This document shows positions 8,312-19,779 of a stretch of DNA of 64,000 bases, piece by piece. This DNA comes from Comamonas testosteroni (GTDB lineage Bacteria; Pseudomonadota; Gammaproteobacteria; Burkholderiales; Burkholderiaceae_C). The notes under the pieces were generated by a model. The model was not told where the DNA came from, did not search any database, and worked only from the letters and a program-made list of their open reading frames with translations. Position 1 is the stretch's first letter. Each line of letters starts with the position of its first letter. A program made the position numbers and the translations under genes. The stretch covers positions 102,266 through 166,265 of the forward strand of contig NZ_KZ984448.1 in NCBI RefSeq assembly GCF_003569915.1. Reading direction: 5' to 3'.

Positions 8312-10702
8312 ATGAGCGATCAGAGCACTTTGGATTTGGCCGGACAGGCCTCGGGCGACGCATTGGATCTGGGGCAATATGCCCAGCGCGCCTATCTTGA
8401 ATATGCACTGTCGGTGGTCAAGGGGCGTGCCCTTCCCGATGTCAGCGATGGCCTGAAACCTGTGCAGCGCCGCATTCTCTATGCGATGGACCGCATGGGT
8501 CTGAGCTATGGCGGAGCCAACGGCAACACGGCGGCCAAGCCCGTCAAGAGCGCGCGCGTGGTCGGTGATGTGCTGGGCCGCTTTCACCCGCATGGTGACC
8601 AGTCCGCCTACGACGCACTGGTGCGCATGGCGCAGGACTTCAACCAGCGCTATCCGCTGGTGGACGGCCAGGGCAACTTCGGCAGCCGCGACGGCGATGG
8701 CGCTGCGGCCATGCGTTACACCGAAGCGCGTTTGTCCAAGATCACCAGCCTGCTGCTCGACGAAATTGACATGGGCACGGTGGACTTTGTGCCCAATTAC
8801 GACGGCAGCACCGAGGAGCCCCGGCAGTTGCCAGCCCGCCTGCCGTTTTCGCTGCTCAATGGTGCCAGCGGTATTGCCGTGGGCCTGGCCACTGAAATTC
8901 CCAGCCACAACCTGCCCGAAGTCGCGGCAGCCTGTGTGGCGCTGATCAAAAAGCCCCATCTGCCCGAAGAAGAACTGCTGGCGCTGATTCCCGGCCCCGA
9001 CTATCCGGGCGGGGGGCAGATCATCTCGTCCAGCAGCGATATTGCCGATGCCTATCGCACGGGACGTGGCAGCCTCAAGGTGCGCGCGCGCTGGAAGATC
9101 GAGGAGCTGGCACGCGGTCAGTGGCAGATGGTGGTGACCGAACTGCCCCCGGGTGTTTCCGCGCAGAAGGTGCTCGAAGAGATCGAGGACATCACCAACC
9201 CCAAGGTCAAGACGGGCAAGAAGGCGCTGACGCAGGAGCAGACCCAGCTCAAGGCCAGCATGCTGGCCGTGCTCGATGGCGTGCGCGACGAGTCCAGCAA
9301 GGACGCGCCGGTGCGTATCGTCTTTGAGCCCAAGACCGGCAAGGTTCCGCAGGCCGAGCTGATTACAGCGCTGCTGGCCCACACCAGCCTGGAGTCGTCC
9401 AGCTCCATCAACCTGACCAGCATTGGTCTGGATGGCCGCCCGGTGCAGAAGTCGCTGCGCCAGATGCTGGAAGAGTGGATCAGCTTCCGCTTTGCCACCG
9501 TCACGCGTCGCAGCCAGCATCGCCTGGCCAAGGTGCTGGACCGCATCCATATTCTGGAAGGTCGTCAGGCCGTTCTGCTCAATATCGACAAGGTCATTGC
9601 CATCATCCGCGCCAGCGATGAGCCCAAGCAGGCCTTGATCGACGAGTTCAACCTGTCCGAGCGTCAGGCCGAGGACATTCTGGAAATTCGCCTGCGTCAA
9701 TTGGCGCGCCTTGAAGCGATCAAGATCGAACAGGAGCTCAAGGAACTGCGCTCCGAGCAGGGCAAGCTCGAAGACATTCTGGGCAGTGAATCCACGCTGC
9801 GCCGCCTGATCTGCAAGGAAATCGAAGCCGATGCCAAGACCTTTGGCGATGCGCGCCGCACATTGATCCACGAAGAAAAGAAAGTCGTGGCCGAGGTCAA
9901 GGTGGTGGATGAACCGGCCACCGTCATCATTTCCGAAAAGGGCTGGGTGCGCACGCGCCACGGCCATGGCGTGGAGGCTGGCACGCCGAGCTTCAAGGCC
10001 GGCGATAGCCTGTACGGCACGTTTGAATGCCGCACGGTGGACCAGTTGCTGGCCTTTGGCAGCAACGGCCGGGTGTACTCCGTGCCCGTGTCTGCCTTGC
10101 CGGGCGGGCGTGGCGATGGCCAGCCTGTGACCACGCTGATCGAGCTGGAAGCGGGCACGCAGCTGCTGTATTACTTTGCCGGAGCCGAGAGCACGCAATT
10201 GCTGCTGTCCGGCTCGGGAGCCTACGGCTTCACGGCCACGGTGGGCGACATGGTCTCGCGCCAGAAGGCGGGCAAGGCCTTTGTCACGCTGGGCGAGGGC
10301 GAGACACTGTGCACGCCTTCTGTCGTGCATGGAGTGCCCATGAATGCGCGTGCCGAGTTTGTCGAAGGCGGCGAGCAGGGCGCGGGTTTGCTGGACGCTG
10401 CAAGCCATGTGATCTGCGCATCGACCGGTGGCCGCATTCTGACTTTCGAGATCAGCGAACTCAAGGCCATGCCCAAGGGTGGCCGTGGCCTCATGCTCAT
10501 CAGCCTGGAAGACAAGGATACGTTGGCAGGCGCCGCCGCCTATACGCGCAGCATCCGTCTGGACGGCGTGGGCCGTGGTGGCAAGGCCAGGAGCGAGACA
10601 CTGGAGATTCGCAGCCTCAACAACGCACGCGGCAACCGCGGGCGCAAGGGCAAGGCGGCGGACCTGGGCTTCAAGCCACAGACGGTGACCCGCGTGGAAT
10701 AA
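8312..10702 (+). CDS. parC: DNA topoisomerase IV subunit A
   Basis: This is the 796-residue DNA-breaking subunit of topoisomerase IV. The N-terminal core has [29 protein letters not shown], and the catalytic tyrosine lies in [12 protein letters not shown] near residue 134. The C-terminal DNA-wrapping region follows residue 500 or so ([46 protein letters not shown]). At the quinolone-resistance position after HPHGD the residue is Gln, where E. coli ParC has Ser80. No Shine-Dalgarno sequence is visible before the ATG (AATTTTTC precedes it). Confidence 0.96.
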   Translation: MSDQSTLDLAGQASGDALDLGQYAQRAYLEYALSVVKGRALPDVSDGLKPVQRRILYAMDRMGLSYGGANGNTAAKPVKSARVVGDVLGRFHPHGDQSAYDALVRMAQDFNQRYPLVDGQGNFGSRDGDGAAAMRYTEARLSKITSLLLDEIDMGTVDFVPNYDGSTEEPRQLPARLPFSLLNGASGIAVGLATEIPSHNLPEVAAACVALIKKPHLPEEELLALIPGPDYPGGGQIISSSSDIADAYRTGRGSLKVRARWKIEELARGQWQMVVTELPPGVSAQKVLEEIEDITNPKVKTGKKALTQEQTQLKASMLAVLDGVRDESSKDAPVRIVFEPKTGKVPQAELITALLAHTSLESSSSINLTSIGLDGRPVQKSLRQMLEEWISFRFATVTRRSQHRLAKVLDRIHILEGRQAVLLNIDKVIAIIRASDEPKQALIDEFNLSERQAEDILEIRLRQLARLEAIKIEQELKELRSEQGKLEDILGSESTLRRLICKEIEADAKTFGDARRTLIHEEKKVVAEVKVVDEPATVIISEKGWVRTRHGHGVEAGTPSFKAGDSLYGTFECRTVDQLLAFGSNGRVYSVPVSALPGGRGDGQPVTTLIELEAGTQLLYYFAGAESTQLLLSGSGAYGFTATVGDMVSRQKAGKAFVTLGEGETLCTPSVVHGVPMNARAEFVEGGEQGAGLLDAASHVICASTGGRILTFEISELKAMPKGGRGLMLISLEDKDTLAGAAAYTRSIRLDGVGRGGKARSETLEIRSLNNARGNRGRKGKAADLGFKPQTVTRVE

Positions 10703-10724
10703 ACCAACAGCCTGCCCCGTCTGA

Positions 10725-10758
10725 AGCCGCGCTGGATTGATTCTGGCGCGGCTTTTTT
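10725..10758 (+). terminator. Rho-independent terminator after parC
   Basis: The stem AGCCGCGC (10725-10732) pairs with GCGCGGCT (10746-10753) and is followed by T6. It closes the parE-parC transcript. Confidence 0.85.
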
Positions 10759-10879
10759 CATGGTTGCCCCTCATGCGTTGTTTGATGGGACGCAATGTTT
10801 AAAGGGAATATCCGGCTGCCGCAGTCATTTCAAATCAGATACCTTTTGTTTCATTCATGGATTGAGGAGCAAAGGTTTT

Positions 10880-12547
10880 ATGCAGCGACTTCGGATGGCA
10901 CACAAGCTGTGGGCGGCGGTGATCTTGCTGGTGCTGGCTTTGATGGCAGTGGTGGGATTTTCTGCCTACCGCTCGGCCAAGACGCAGGCCATCTCGGATG
11001 CGGCAGCGCTGGAAACACGAAACCGCGTGGAGTTGGCGATTGAATGGATGGGACTGACCGAGACCAATGGCGCACGCACGCTGGGCGTGATTCTCAGCTC
11101 GGACCTGACTGTGGAAGACGCTTTCAAGGGCACGATCGAAGGCACATCGGCCCAGATCACCCAGGTGCAAAAGCGCATTGAAGCCCTGCATCTGACCGAG
11201 GCGGACAAGGCCCAGATGCAAAAGATTGCAGCAGCGCGCACCGCCATGATTGCAATACGCAACCAGGCCAGCCAGCTCAAGCAATCCGGTCAGTTCATGG
11301 AAGGCGTGGCGCTGGCGGACAAGGCCTATAAGCCTGCGCTGTCCGCCTATCTGCAGACCTTGAAAGACTTTGTGCAGCAGCAAAAACTGCATGCCGAGGA
11401 AAGCCAGAAAGCCATGGCCAGCTTGCGCATGGATACCGTGAAATTGGCTGGAGTCGCCGTATTTGTTTTGCTGCTTGCTATCGCCGCAGGAGCATACGGG
11501 CTGATTCGCAGCATGCAGGTTCCGCTTCAGCAGGCACAGGAAATTGCCGAACGCATCGCCCAGGGGGATCTGACCGTGGGCGCCAAGGTCACGCGTGGCG
11601 ATGAGTTTGGCGACTTGCTGCGCACCCAGCAGGCCATGTGTGAGTCGCTCAACGAGATGGTGGCCCGCGTGCGCCACAGCGCTGACAGTATTGCCACGGC
11701 CAGTGCGCAGATTGCGGGCGGCAATCAGGACCTGTCGGCGCGCACGGAGCAGACTTCCAGCAATCTGCAAGAAACGGCTGCCGCCATGGAAGAGTTCACC
11801 AGCACCATCCAGCACAGTGCCAGCAGTGCAGGTCAGGCGCGTGAAACCGCAACCGCCGCCGCAGGGCTGGCCCGCCGTGGCGGCGAAGTGGTGGGCTCCA
11901 TGGTGGTGACTATGGATGAGATTCGCCACAGCAGCCAGAAGATTGGCGACATCATTGGCGTGATTGACAGCATTGCATTTCAGACCAATATCCTGGCGCT
12001 CAATGCGGCGGTGGAAGCAGCCCGCGCGGGTGAGCAGGGGCGCGGCTTTGCCGTGGTGGCCAGCGAGGTGCGCTCCCTGGCCCAGCGCAGCGGTGACGCG
12101 GCCAAGGAAATCCGCGCCTTGATCGGCGCTTCGGAAGAGCGCGTGCAAAACGGCACCCGTCTGGTGCGTGATGTGGGTGCATCCATGGACGAGATCGTCA
12201 AATCGGTGCAAAGCGCCAGCACCATGATTGCCGAGGTGACGGAAGCCTCGGTGCAGCAAAGCGCAGGCGTGACCCAGGTCAATCAGGCCATAGGCCAGCT
12301 TGACCAGATGACGCAGCAGAATGCGGCCCTGGTCGAAGAGTCTGCCGCTGCGGCGCAAAGCCTGCGTGAGCAGGCCCAGCAACTGACGCAGACCGTGGGC
12401 ATGTTCCGCATGGATGATGCCTGGGCCATGAGACAGCATGGGCAGAGTGCTTCATCTTTTGCAGCAGCTAGCGTTCCGGCGGTCAGGGCCGAGGTCAAAG
12501 CTGCCATGCCCGCACCGCGTCAGGCAGCATTGCTGCAGGAGGCGTGA
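10880..12547 (+). CDS. Methyl-accepting chemotaxis protein
   Basis: This 555-residue inner-membrane receptor feeds the CheA/CheW pathway. A first membrane helix spans about residues 9-29, then comes a four-helix-bundle type periplasmic domain (about 30-190). The second helix is near LAGVAVFVLLLAIAAGAYGLI, followed by HAMP and a cytoplasmic signalling domain. The hairpin tip reads IDSIAFQTNILALNAAVEAARAGEQGRGFAVVASEVR. No NWETF-type CheR tether is seen at the C-terminus. The start MQRLRMAHK follows GAGGAG. Ligand unknown. A loose sigma-28-like sequence lies at 10800-10825 (TAAA, 14 bases, GCCG), too degenerate to call. Confidence 0.95.
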   Translation: MQRLRMAHKLWAAVILLVLALMAVVGFSAYRSAKTQAISDAAALETRNRVELAIEWMGLTETNGARTLGVILSSDLTVEDAFKGTIEGTSAQITQVQKRIEALHLTEADKAQMQKIAAARTAMIAIRNQASQLKQSGQFMEGVALADKAYKPALSAYLQTLKDFVQQQKLHAEESQKAMASLRMDTVKLAGVAVFVLLLAIAAGAYGLIRSMQVPLQQAQEIAERIAQGDLTVGAKVTRGDEFGDLLRTQQAMCESLNEMVARVRHSADSIATASAQIAGGNQDLSARTEQTSSNLQETAAAMEEFTSTIQHSASSAGQARETATAAAGLARRGGEVVGSMVVTMDEIRHSSQKIGDIIGVIDSIAFQTNILALNAAVEAARAGEQGRGFAVVASEVRSLAQRSGDAAKEIRALIGASEERVQNGTRLVRDVGASMDEIVKSVQSASTMIAEVTEASVQQSAGVTQVNQAIGQLDQMTQQNAALVEESAAAAQSLREQAQQLTQTVGMFRMDDAWAMRQHGQSASSFAAASVPAVRAEVKAAMPAPRQAALLQEA

Positions 12548-13432
12548 TCAGCCGGCCACCGGCACGGCCGCAAAAGTCTGCGCCGGGTGGTTGATCTGAT
12601 CGCGGCTGGCAACCAAGGGCAGGTCGCGCTGCCCCGATTCGGTGCGTGACACCAGTGCATAAAGCGTGCTGACTGCGCTGGAAACAGCATCGGGCACGCT
12701 GCGGCCCTGAATCAAATGGCCCAGCAGCACGGCCGAGAACACATCGCCCATGCCATTGGGCAGCGGTTGCAGGTCCACATAAGGCGTTTGCACCAGCCAG
12801 GCGCTGTCGGCCGTTACGGCCAGCGTGGCCAGTTGGTCGGCGGGCAGGTCGCTGGTGCGCAGGCTGGTAATGGCAATCAGCGCGGTCTTGCTGTCATGCA
12901 TGTGCGCCAGCATGCCGCGCGCGGCGGTGATGGCGGCATCCACCGTGGTCAGCGGTTGTCCGCCGCACAGCAGTTCAAACTCATAGTGATTGGGCGTGAT
13001 GACGCTGGCCTGCGACAAGGCGCGCTTGCGTAGAAAGTCCGGGATGCCGGGGCGCACAAACAGGCCGCGCCCCACATCGCCCATCACGGGGTCGCACAGG
13101 TAATGGGCTTTGGGGTGGGCAGCGCGCACTTCCTGCACGGCAGACAGAATCACCTCGCCTACACCCGCATCGCCCAGATAGCCCGAGAGCACCGCCGTGC
13201 AGCGCGCCAGCACGCCGCGTGCGCGCAGGCCGTCCAGCACGTCCTGCACATGGGCGGGGGGGAAGACCTGGCCTTTGAATTCGCCATAACCCGTGTGGTT
13301 GGAGAACTGCACGGTATGGATGGCCACAGGCTCGATGCCCAGCAGCTGCAGCGGCAGCATGGCCGCGTCATTGCCCACATGGCCGTAGGCGACATGGGAC
13401 TGGATGCTGAGCACAAGAGGGGGAGTTGTCAT
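12548..13432 (-). CDS. pdxY: Pyridoxal kinase
   Basis: This is a 294-residue ribokinase-fold enzyme that phosphorylates pyridoxal for PLP salvage. It shows the PdxK/PdxY N-terminus (VLSIQSHVAYGHVGNDAA), the HTVQFSNHTGYG segment, DPVMGD near residue 118, TPNHYEFELLCG, and the C-terminal anion-hole region PNGMGDVFSAVLLGHL with the catalytic Asp. Its stop abuts that of the convergent chemotaxis receptor with no spacer. It is downstream of, and co-oriented with, the RidA gene. RidA clears reactive enamines made by PLP enzymes, so the pairing is metabolically sensible. Confidence 0.93.
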   Translation of the reverse strand: MTTPPLVLSIQSHVAYGHVGNDAAMLPLQLLGIEPVAIHTVQFSNHTGYGEFKGQVFPPAHVQDVLDGLRARGVLARCTAVLSGYLGDAGVGEVILSAVQEVRAAHPKAHYLCDPVMGDVGRGLFVRPGIPDFLRKRALSQASVITPNHYEFELLCGGQPLTTVDAAITAARGMLAHMHDSKTALIAITSLRTSDLPADQLATLAVTADSAWLVQTPYVDLQPLPNGMGDVFSAVLLGHLIQGRSVPDAVSSAVSTLYALVSRTESGQRDLPLVASRDQINHPAQTFAAVPVAG

Positions 13433-13484
13433 GACAATGCTTTCAAGCGGGCGATCAAATGGAACTACCCCGAGTTTGGCCCTG

Positions 13485-13946
13485 TCAGTCGGCCAGTTCT
13501 GCGATCAGCTCGATTTCCACACAGCAGCCCAGGGGGATCTGCGCCACGCCAAACGCGCTGCGGGCGTGCTTGCCGGCTTCGCCAAACACTTCGCCCAGCA
13601 ATTCGCTGCAGCCATTGGTGACCAGATGTTGCTCGGTATAGCTGGTGCTGGAGTTGACCAGGCTCATCACCTTGACGATGCGTTTGACGCGGCCCAGATC
13701 GCCGCCGCAGGCATGCTGCAGCGTGCCCATCAGGTCAATCGCCACGGCGCGTGCCGCCAGCTTGCCTTCTTCGGTCGTCAGGTTCTCGCCCAGCTTGCCC
13801 ACCCAGGGCTGGCCATTCTTTTTGGCGATATGGCCGCTCAGGAAGACCAGATTGCCGGTCTGCATATAGGGCAGATAGGCGGCAGCGGGCAGGGCCACTT
13901 CGGGCAGGGTGATGTTCAGGGCTTTGAGTTTGTCGTTGACGCTCAT
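13485..13946 (-). CDS. RidA/YjgF family protein
   Basis: This 153-residue protein belongs to the longer RidA subgroup: AYLPYMQTGNLVFLSGHIAKKNGQP, AARAVAIDLMGTLQHACGGDLGRVKRIVKVMSLVNSS and the C-terminal VAQIPLGCCVEIELIAELAD. RidA proteins deaminate reactive 2-aminoacrylate-type enamines or imines; the usual catalytic Arg of RidA proper is not clearly placed here, so activity may differ. The start MSVNDKLKAL was chosen over an upstream Met because the family begins here. Confidence 0.85.
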   Translation of the reverse strand: MSVNDKLKALNITLPEVALPAAAYLPYMQTGNLVFLSGHIAKKNGQPWVGKLGENLTTEEGKLAARAVAIDLMGTLQHACGGDLGRVKRIVKVMSLVNSSTSYTEQHLVTNGCSELLGEVFGEAGKHARSAFGVAQIPLGCCVEIELIAELAD

Positions 13947-14026
13947 GACGCGGACTCCGAAAGTGCGAGGAATAAAGAGCAGCGAGTGTGACACAGCTGC
14001 CGCAGGCTGAAAATTTGAAGTCTCAA

Positions 14027-14079
14027 ATTGATAGCTGATAGCCTATATTGAATAAGGACTAGAGGCTGTTTTGATCTGA
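14027..14079 (+). repeat. Dispersed repeat family A copy
   Basis: ATTGATAGCTGATAGCC begins this intergenic copy, followed after about 20 bases by GACTAGAGGCTGTTTTGAT. It lies in the divergent spacer between the RidA gene and comEC. Confidence 0.6.
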
Positions 14080-14139
14080 AATGATGGGGCAGGGATAGTC
14101 GCAATCTGCACAGCGGGCGCTCACCTCTAGCATGGCGTG

Positions 14140-16641
14140 ATGCTGCCCCGCCGCAACCCTATTTCACCACCGGTGCGCCTTTCATGGATGGCGCCGCTAT
14201 GGGGCTGCGTGCTGGGCGCTGCGTGGCAGGTGACGCAGGCGCGGCTGTGGAGCCAGTCTGCCTATCTGGCCTTGATGGGGCTGGGTCTGGCGCTGTGCCT
14301 GCTGGTTGCTCTGCTGTGCCGCAAACCGTGGTTGAGCTGGCTGATGCTCATGGCCGCAGCCGCCTGCTGCGTGGCCGCGCTTACCGGCTGGCGCGCGCAT
14401 GCCTATCTGGCCAACACCTTGCCCAAGGCGCTGGAGTCTGTGGATTTGCAAGTCGAAGGCACGGTGGCATCGATGCTGCAAAACAGCGTCAACGGCCAGC
14501 GCTGGCGCTTTGTGGTCGATAGTGCGCCATCGAGTGCGCCGCCGGGCGTGCCGCACTTGCTGGAGCTGTCCTGGTACGGCCCCTATGGGCAGGAACTTGA
14601 TGCCAGCCAGCTATTGCTGCCCGCGTGGAGCGGCGGCATGGCGCTCAGCCCTAGCCAGCGTTGGCGCTTTACCGTGCGCATCAAGCGGCCTCACGGCGCG
14701 CGCAATCCGCATGGGTTTGACTATGAGTTGCAGGCTTTTGAGCAAGGTGTGCAGGCCACGGGCTATGTGCGTGATCAGCCTGCGCCGCAGTTGCTGGAAG
14801 TCACCACGCAATACCCGGTGCAGCGTGCCCGCCAGTGGCTGCGGGATCGCATTCGCAATGAGGCAGGGCGTTTGCAAAGCTGGTGGCCTGGCATATCGGC
14901 AGACCGGCAGCAGGCCGCGCTGGGCGTGATTGCCGCTCTGGCCGTGGGCGACCAGCAAGCCATTGAGCGCGCGGACTGGACGGTGTTTCGCCAGACGGGC
15001 GTCGCCCACCTCGTCAGCATCTCAGGTTTGCATATCACGATGTTTGCGTGGCTCGCGGCACTGATCGTGGGACGGCTTTGGCGCTTGAGCGCCCGTGCCT
15101 GCCGCATCTGGCCTGCGCCGCGTGCGGCTTTGCTGGCGGGTGTTGCGCTGGCCACTGCCTATGCCTTGTTCAGCGGCTGGGGCCTGCCCGCGCAGCGCAC
15201 GGTCTGCATGCTGGCGGTGGTTGCCGTTCTGCAATGGCTTGGTGTGCGCTGGCCCTGGGCCAGTGTCTGGTTGCTGGCGCTGGCGGTTGTGGTGGTGCTG
15301 GATCCATGGGCGCTGTGGCAGGCCGGTTTCTGGCTCAGTTTTGTCGCGGTAGGTGTGTTGCTTGCTACGGATTCAGGAGCTACCAGCGTAAAATATGAAA
15401 GGACTAACGGCCGATTTCTCTCAAAACTGCATGCTTTGGGGCGAGAGCAATGGCTGATCTCGCTGGCCCTGGCGCCGCTCGGCTTGCTGCTGTTCGGGCA
15501 AGTCTCCATCGTGGGTCTGCTGGCCAATCTGGTCGCCATACCCTGGGTCACGCTGGTGGTCACTCCGCTGGCTTTGCTGGCCGCGCTTGTGCCCATGGCT
15601 GCCGCTGCGGCGGCGCTGGCCATGCTGCCCTTGATGGCGCTTTTGCAATGGCTGGCCACCATGCCTTGGGCGGTATGGGCTTTGCCGCAGCCCGCCTGGT
15701 GGGCCAGTGTGCTGGCCATCGCCGCGGGTTTGCTGCTGATCGCTCCACTGCCTATGCGGCTCAGGCTGGTGGCGGCACTGTTTGCCTTGCCGGCTCTGCT
15801 CTGGCCTTTGAGTTGGCCGAGATGGGGCGAGTTTGAACTGCTGGCAGCTGATATCGGCCAAGGCAATGCCGTCATCATCAGCACGGCGGCTCATCGCATG
15901 CTGTATGACGCAGGGCCGCAATACAGCTTGCGCAGCGATGCCGGGGAACGCGTGCTGCTGCCGCTGCTGGCCGCGCAGGGCATGCGGCTGAGCGCCATGA
16001 TGCTTAGCCACAGCGATATTGACCATACCGGCGGAGCTTTGGCCGTCAAAGCGGCTCAACAGGGCATGCAGGTCTGGGGTTCTGATTCGGTCATGGAAGA
16101 CCCCAAGCTCGTGGCGCTCGCTCCCGTGCAGCGTTGCACGCAAGGCCAACGCTGGCAATGGGCTGGCGTGGATTTTGAGGTTCTGCACCCACCGCCCGGC
16201 GACGAATGGCTGAATGGGCGCAAGGCCAAGCCCAACTTCGGCAGCTGTGTGCTGCGCATTCGCTCGGCCAGCGGGCGCGTGGCCATTCTGGCCGGTGATA
16301 TCGAAGCCGCGCAGGAGCAGCAGTTGCTGCAGGCCGGTCTGAATGCTCCGGTGGACTGGCTGCTGGTGCCGCACCATGGCAGCAAGACCTCATCGACGGT
16401 GCCCTGGGTGCAGGCGCTGCAGCCGCGCTGGGCCATGGTGCAGGCCGGGTATCTGAACCGCTTTGGCCACCCGGTGCCATCCGTGATTGAGCGCTATCAC
16501 GCGGCGGGCAGTCAGGTGGTGATGCAGGAGCGCTGCGGCGCTGCGCTGTGGAATTCGGCGCGGCCACAAAGTTTGCAATGCGAGCGGCAGATTCGGGCGC
16601 ATTATTGGGATGTACATGCTGCTTCTGCAGACCCGCGATAG
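14140..16641 (+). CDS. comEC: DNA internalisation competence protein ComEC/Rec2
   Basis: This is an 833-residue multi-pass membrane channel for uptake of single-stranded DNA during transformation. The N-terminal DUF4131-type region is followed by the competence domain (HLVSISGLHITMFAWLAALI near residue 287). A C-terminal metallo-beta-lactamase-like domain carries LAADIGQGNAVII, SHSDIDHTGGA (HxDxDH near residue 626) and VPHHGSKTS. The in-frame segment encoded by 15361-15425 (about residues 408-429, ATDSGATSVKYERTNGRF) is made of DNA matching the dispersed repeat family and looks like an inserted loop. No ribosome site is obvious; GTG at 14137 is an alternative start. Confidence 0.93.
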   Translation: MLPRRNPISPPVRLSWMAPLWGCVLGAAWQVTQARLWSQSAYLALMGLGLALCLLVALLCRKPWLSWLMLMAAAACCVAALTGWRAHAYLANTLPKALESVDLQVEGTVASMLQNSVNGQRWRFVVDSAPSSAPPGVPHLLELSWYGPYGQELDASQLLLPAWSGGMALSPSQRWRFTVRIKRPHGARNPHGFDYELQAFEQGVQATGYVRDQPAPQLLEVTTQYPVQRARQWLRDRIRNEAGRLQSWWPGISADRQQAALGVIAALAVGDQQAIERADWTVFRQTGVAHLVSISGLHITMFAWLAALIVGRLWRLSARACRIWPAPRAALLAGVALATAYALFSGWGLPAQRTVCMLAVVAVLQWLGVRWPWASVWLLALAVVVVLDPWALWQAGFWLSFVAVGVLLATDSGATSVKYERTNGRFLSKLHALGREQWLISLALAPLGLLLFGQVSIVGLLANLVAIPWVTLVVTPLALLAALVPMAAAAAALAMLPLMALLQWLATMPWAVWALPQPAWWASVLAIAAGLLLIAPLPMRLRLVAALFALPALLWPLSWPRWGEFELLAADIGQGNAVIISTAAHRMLYDAGPQYSLRSDAGERVLLPLLAAQGMRLSAMMLSHSDIDHTGGALAVKAAQQGMQVWGSDSVMEDPKLVALAPVQRCTQGQRWQWAGVDFEVLHPPPGDEWLNGRKAKPNFGSCVLRIRSASGRVAILAGDIEAAQEQQLLQAGLNAPVDWLLVPHHGSKTSSTVPWVQALQPRWAMVQAGYLNRFGHPVPSVIERYHAAGSQVVMQERCGAALWNSARPQSLQCERQIRAHYWDVHAASADPR
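15361..15425 (+). repeat. Dispersed repeat family A copy inside comEC
   Basis: The DNA reads GCTACGGATTCAGGAGCTACC, then GGACTAACGGCCGATTTC. This matches the general layout of the intergenic repeat family (a GCTAC...AGCT half, a variable centre, a GGACTA..GGCC..ATTT half). It keeps the comEC frame open. Confidence 0.5.
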
Positions 16642-16800
16642 GAAGTTGGCATGGGGTTTGCATGAATCCCATGCCGTGGTGTAGTCGTTCGGCGGACGCG
16701 CACATGCGCTGTTGGCCGGTATCTGCAGAGTCCAGGCCCTGCGGGGCATGGCTAAACTGAAACAAGCATGGCTCGGGCCGTGCAAAAAAGAGAGGACAGG

Positions 16801-18278
<1,478 letters not shown>

Positions 18279-18279
<1 letters not shown>

Positions 18280-19235
18280 TGCTGTCACGTACCGCAGACC
18301 ATTTGTACTGGATGTCTCGCTATACCGAGCGCGCGGAGAACACCGCCCGCATGCTCAGCGTGTCCTATGAAACCGCCATGCTGCCGCAGGCCATTCATGC
18401 GCCGCAGCGCGGCTGGCACAGCGTGCTGTCCATCAGCGAGCTGATACCGGCCTTCAATGCGCGCTACTCCGAGGTGGACCGTGATTCGGTGCTGGAGTTC
18501 ATGGTGTCCGATGAAGGTAACCCCTCTTCCATCTTTACCTGCCTGAAGGCCGCGCGGGAGAACGCGCGAGCCGTGCGCGGAGCGCTGACCACCGAGTCCT
18601 GGGAGACGCAGAACCAGACTTGGCTGGCGCTGCAGCGCAACTTTGGCAAGGATGCCTGGAAGAAGGACCCCGCGCAGTTCTTCGAATGGGTCAAGTACCG
18701 CTCGCATCTGTGGCGTGGTGTGTCACTGGGCACCATGCTCAAGGACGAGGCGTTGCACTTTGTGCGCCTGGGCACGTTTGTCGAGCGGGCCGACAACACG
18801 GCGCGGCTGCTCGATGTGAAGTTCCATTCCATCGAGCGCGACTACCACGGTACACCGCGTGGCCGTGCCATGATGAACTTTGACTTCTACCACTGGAGCG
18901 CGCTGCTGCGCAGCGTCTCGGCCTTCGAGGTCTACCGCAAGGTCTACCGCGATGTGATCACGCCCGAGCGCGTGGCGGAGCTGCTGATGCTGCGCGGGGA
19001 TATGCCGCGTTCGCTGCTGGCCAGCATGCGCGAGGTGGTCAAGAACCTGGAGCGGGTAAGCAACGACCACTCCGACGAAACCTTGCGCAAGGCGGGGCGC
19101 CTGCTGGCGGATCTGCAATATGGCCGCATCGACGAGATTCTGACCACGGGCCTGCATGCCTACCTGACGCAGTTTCTCGACCGCATCAACGACCTGGGCT
19201 CAGGCATTAGTCACGACTTCCTGATGCCAAGCTGA
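18279..19235 (+). CDS. Alpha-E domain-containing protein
   Basis: This 318-residue, largely alpha-helical protein starts MLSRTADHLYWMSRYTERAENTARML, the signature of the alpha-E family. It overlaps the ATP-grasp gene by one base. In many proteobacteria this pair is followed by a transglutaminase-like protease gene, and the set is thought to make or process an unidentified peptide. Here a terminator follows directly and no such protease is adjacent. Confidence 0.9.
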
Positions 19236-19254
19236 GTACGTTGCTACTAAAACA

Positions 19255-19284
19255 AAAGCGGTCCTCAAGGGACCGCTTTGCTTT
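19255..19284 (+). terminator. Bidirectional stem-loop terminator
   Basis: AAAGCGGTCC (19255-19264) pairs perfectly with GGACCGCTTT (19270-19279). It ends the alpha-E transcript and can also serve the convergent bacterioferritin gene. Confidence 0.8.
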
Positions 19285-19302
19285 AGGGGCAGTGTTGCCG
19301 AA

Positions 19303-19779
19303 TTATTCGATCTCGCCCATCAGCGACTGCAGATAGTTCTGCGTGCCCACCTTGTCGATCAGATCGATCTGGGTTTCCAGGAAGTCGATGTGCTCTTCGG
19401 TATCGTCCAGAATCTTTTGCAGCAGATCGCGCGAGACATAGTCACGCACGGATTCGCAGTGGGCAATGCCGTCCTTGATGGTTTGCTGCGCAGCTTGCTC
19501 CAGGCGCAGGTCGCAGGCCAGCGCTTCTGGCACGTCCTCACCGATCTGCAGCTTGCCCAGGTCCTGCAGATTGGGCAGGCCGTCGAGCATGAAGATGCGG
19601 TCCATCAGCCAGTCGGCGTGCTTCATCTCGCCGATGGATTCTTCGTATTCCTTCTTGGCCAGCTTGTCGAAGCCCCAGTGCTTGTACATGCGGTAGTGCA
19701 GAAAGTACTGGTTGATGGCGGTCAGTTCGTTCTTGAGCTGGGCTTGCAGCCAGGAAATGACTTGTGCGTCACCTTTCAT
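19303..19779 (-). CDS. bfr: Bacterioferritin
   Basis: This is a 158-residue haem-containing iron-storage protein that assembles as a 24-mer shell. It starts [12 protein letters not shown] after an AAGGAGT ribosome site. Ferroxidase ligands known from E. coli Bfr are present at Glu18, Glu51, His54, Glu94 and His130, and the haem ligand Met52 is present. The position equivalent to Glu127 is Thr (DDTEEH); I recall this variant from other betaproteobacteria. Its neighbours on the other side are the peroxide-defence genes ahpC and ahpF. Confidence 0.95.
   Translation of the reverse strand: MKGDAQVISWLQAQLKNELTAINQYFLHYRMYKHWGFDKLAKKEYEESIGEMKHADWLMDRIFMLDGLPNLQDLGKLQIGEDVPEALACDLRLEQAAQQTIKDGIAHCESVRDYVSRDLLQKILDDTEEHIDFLETQIDLIDKVGTQNYLQSLMGEIE

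Noticed and set aside
8183..10795. 870-codon open frame antisense to parC
   Set aside because: It mirrors the high-GC codon pattern of parC, shows no family motifs, and parC itself is unmistakable. The same holds for long antisense frames over parE, rpoD, ahpF, ppsA and the acyl-CoA synthetase gene.
10800..10825. Flagellar sigma-28 promoter before the chemotaxis receptor
   Set aside because: TAAA and GCCG are present, but the spacing is 14 rather than 15 and the rest of the -10 does not match.
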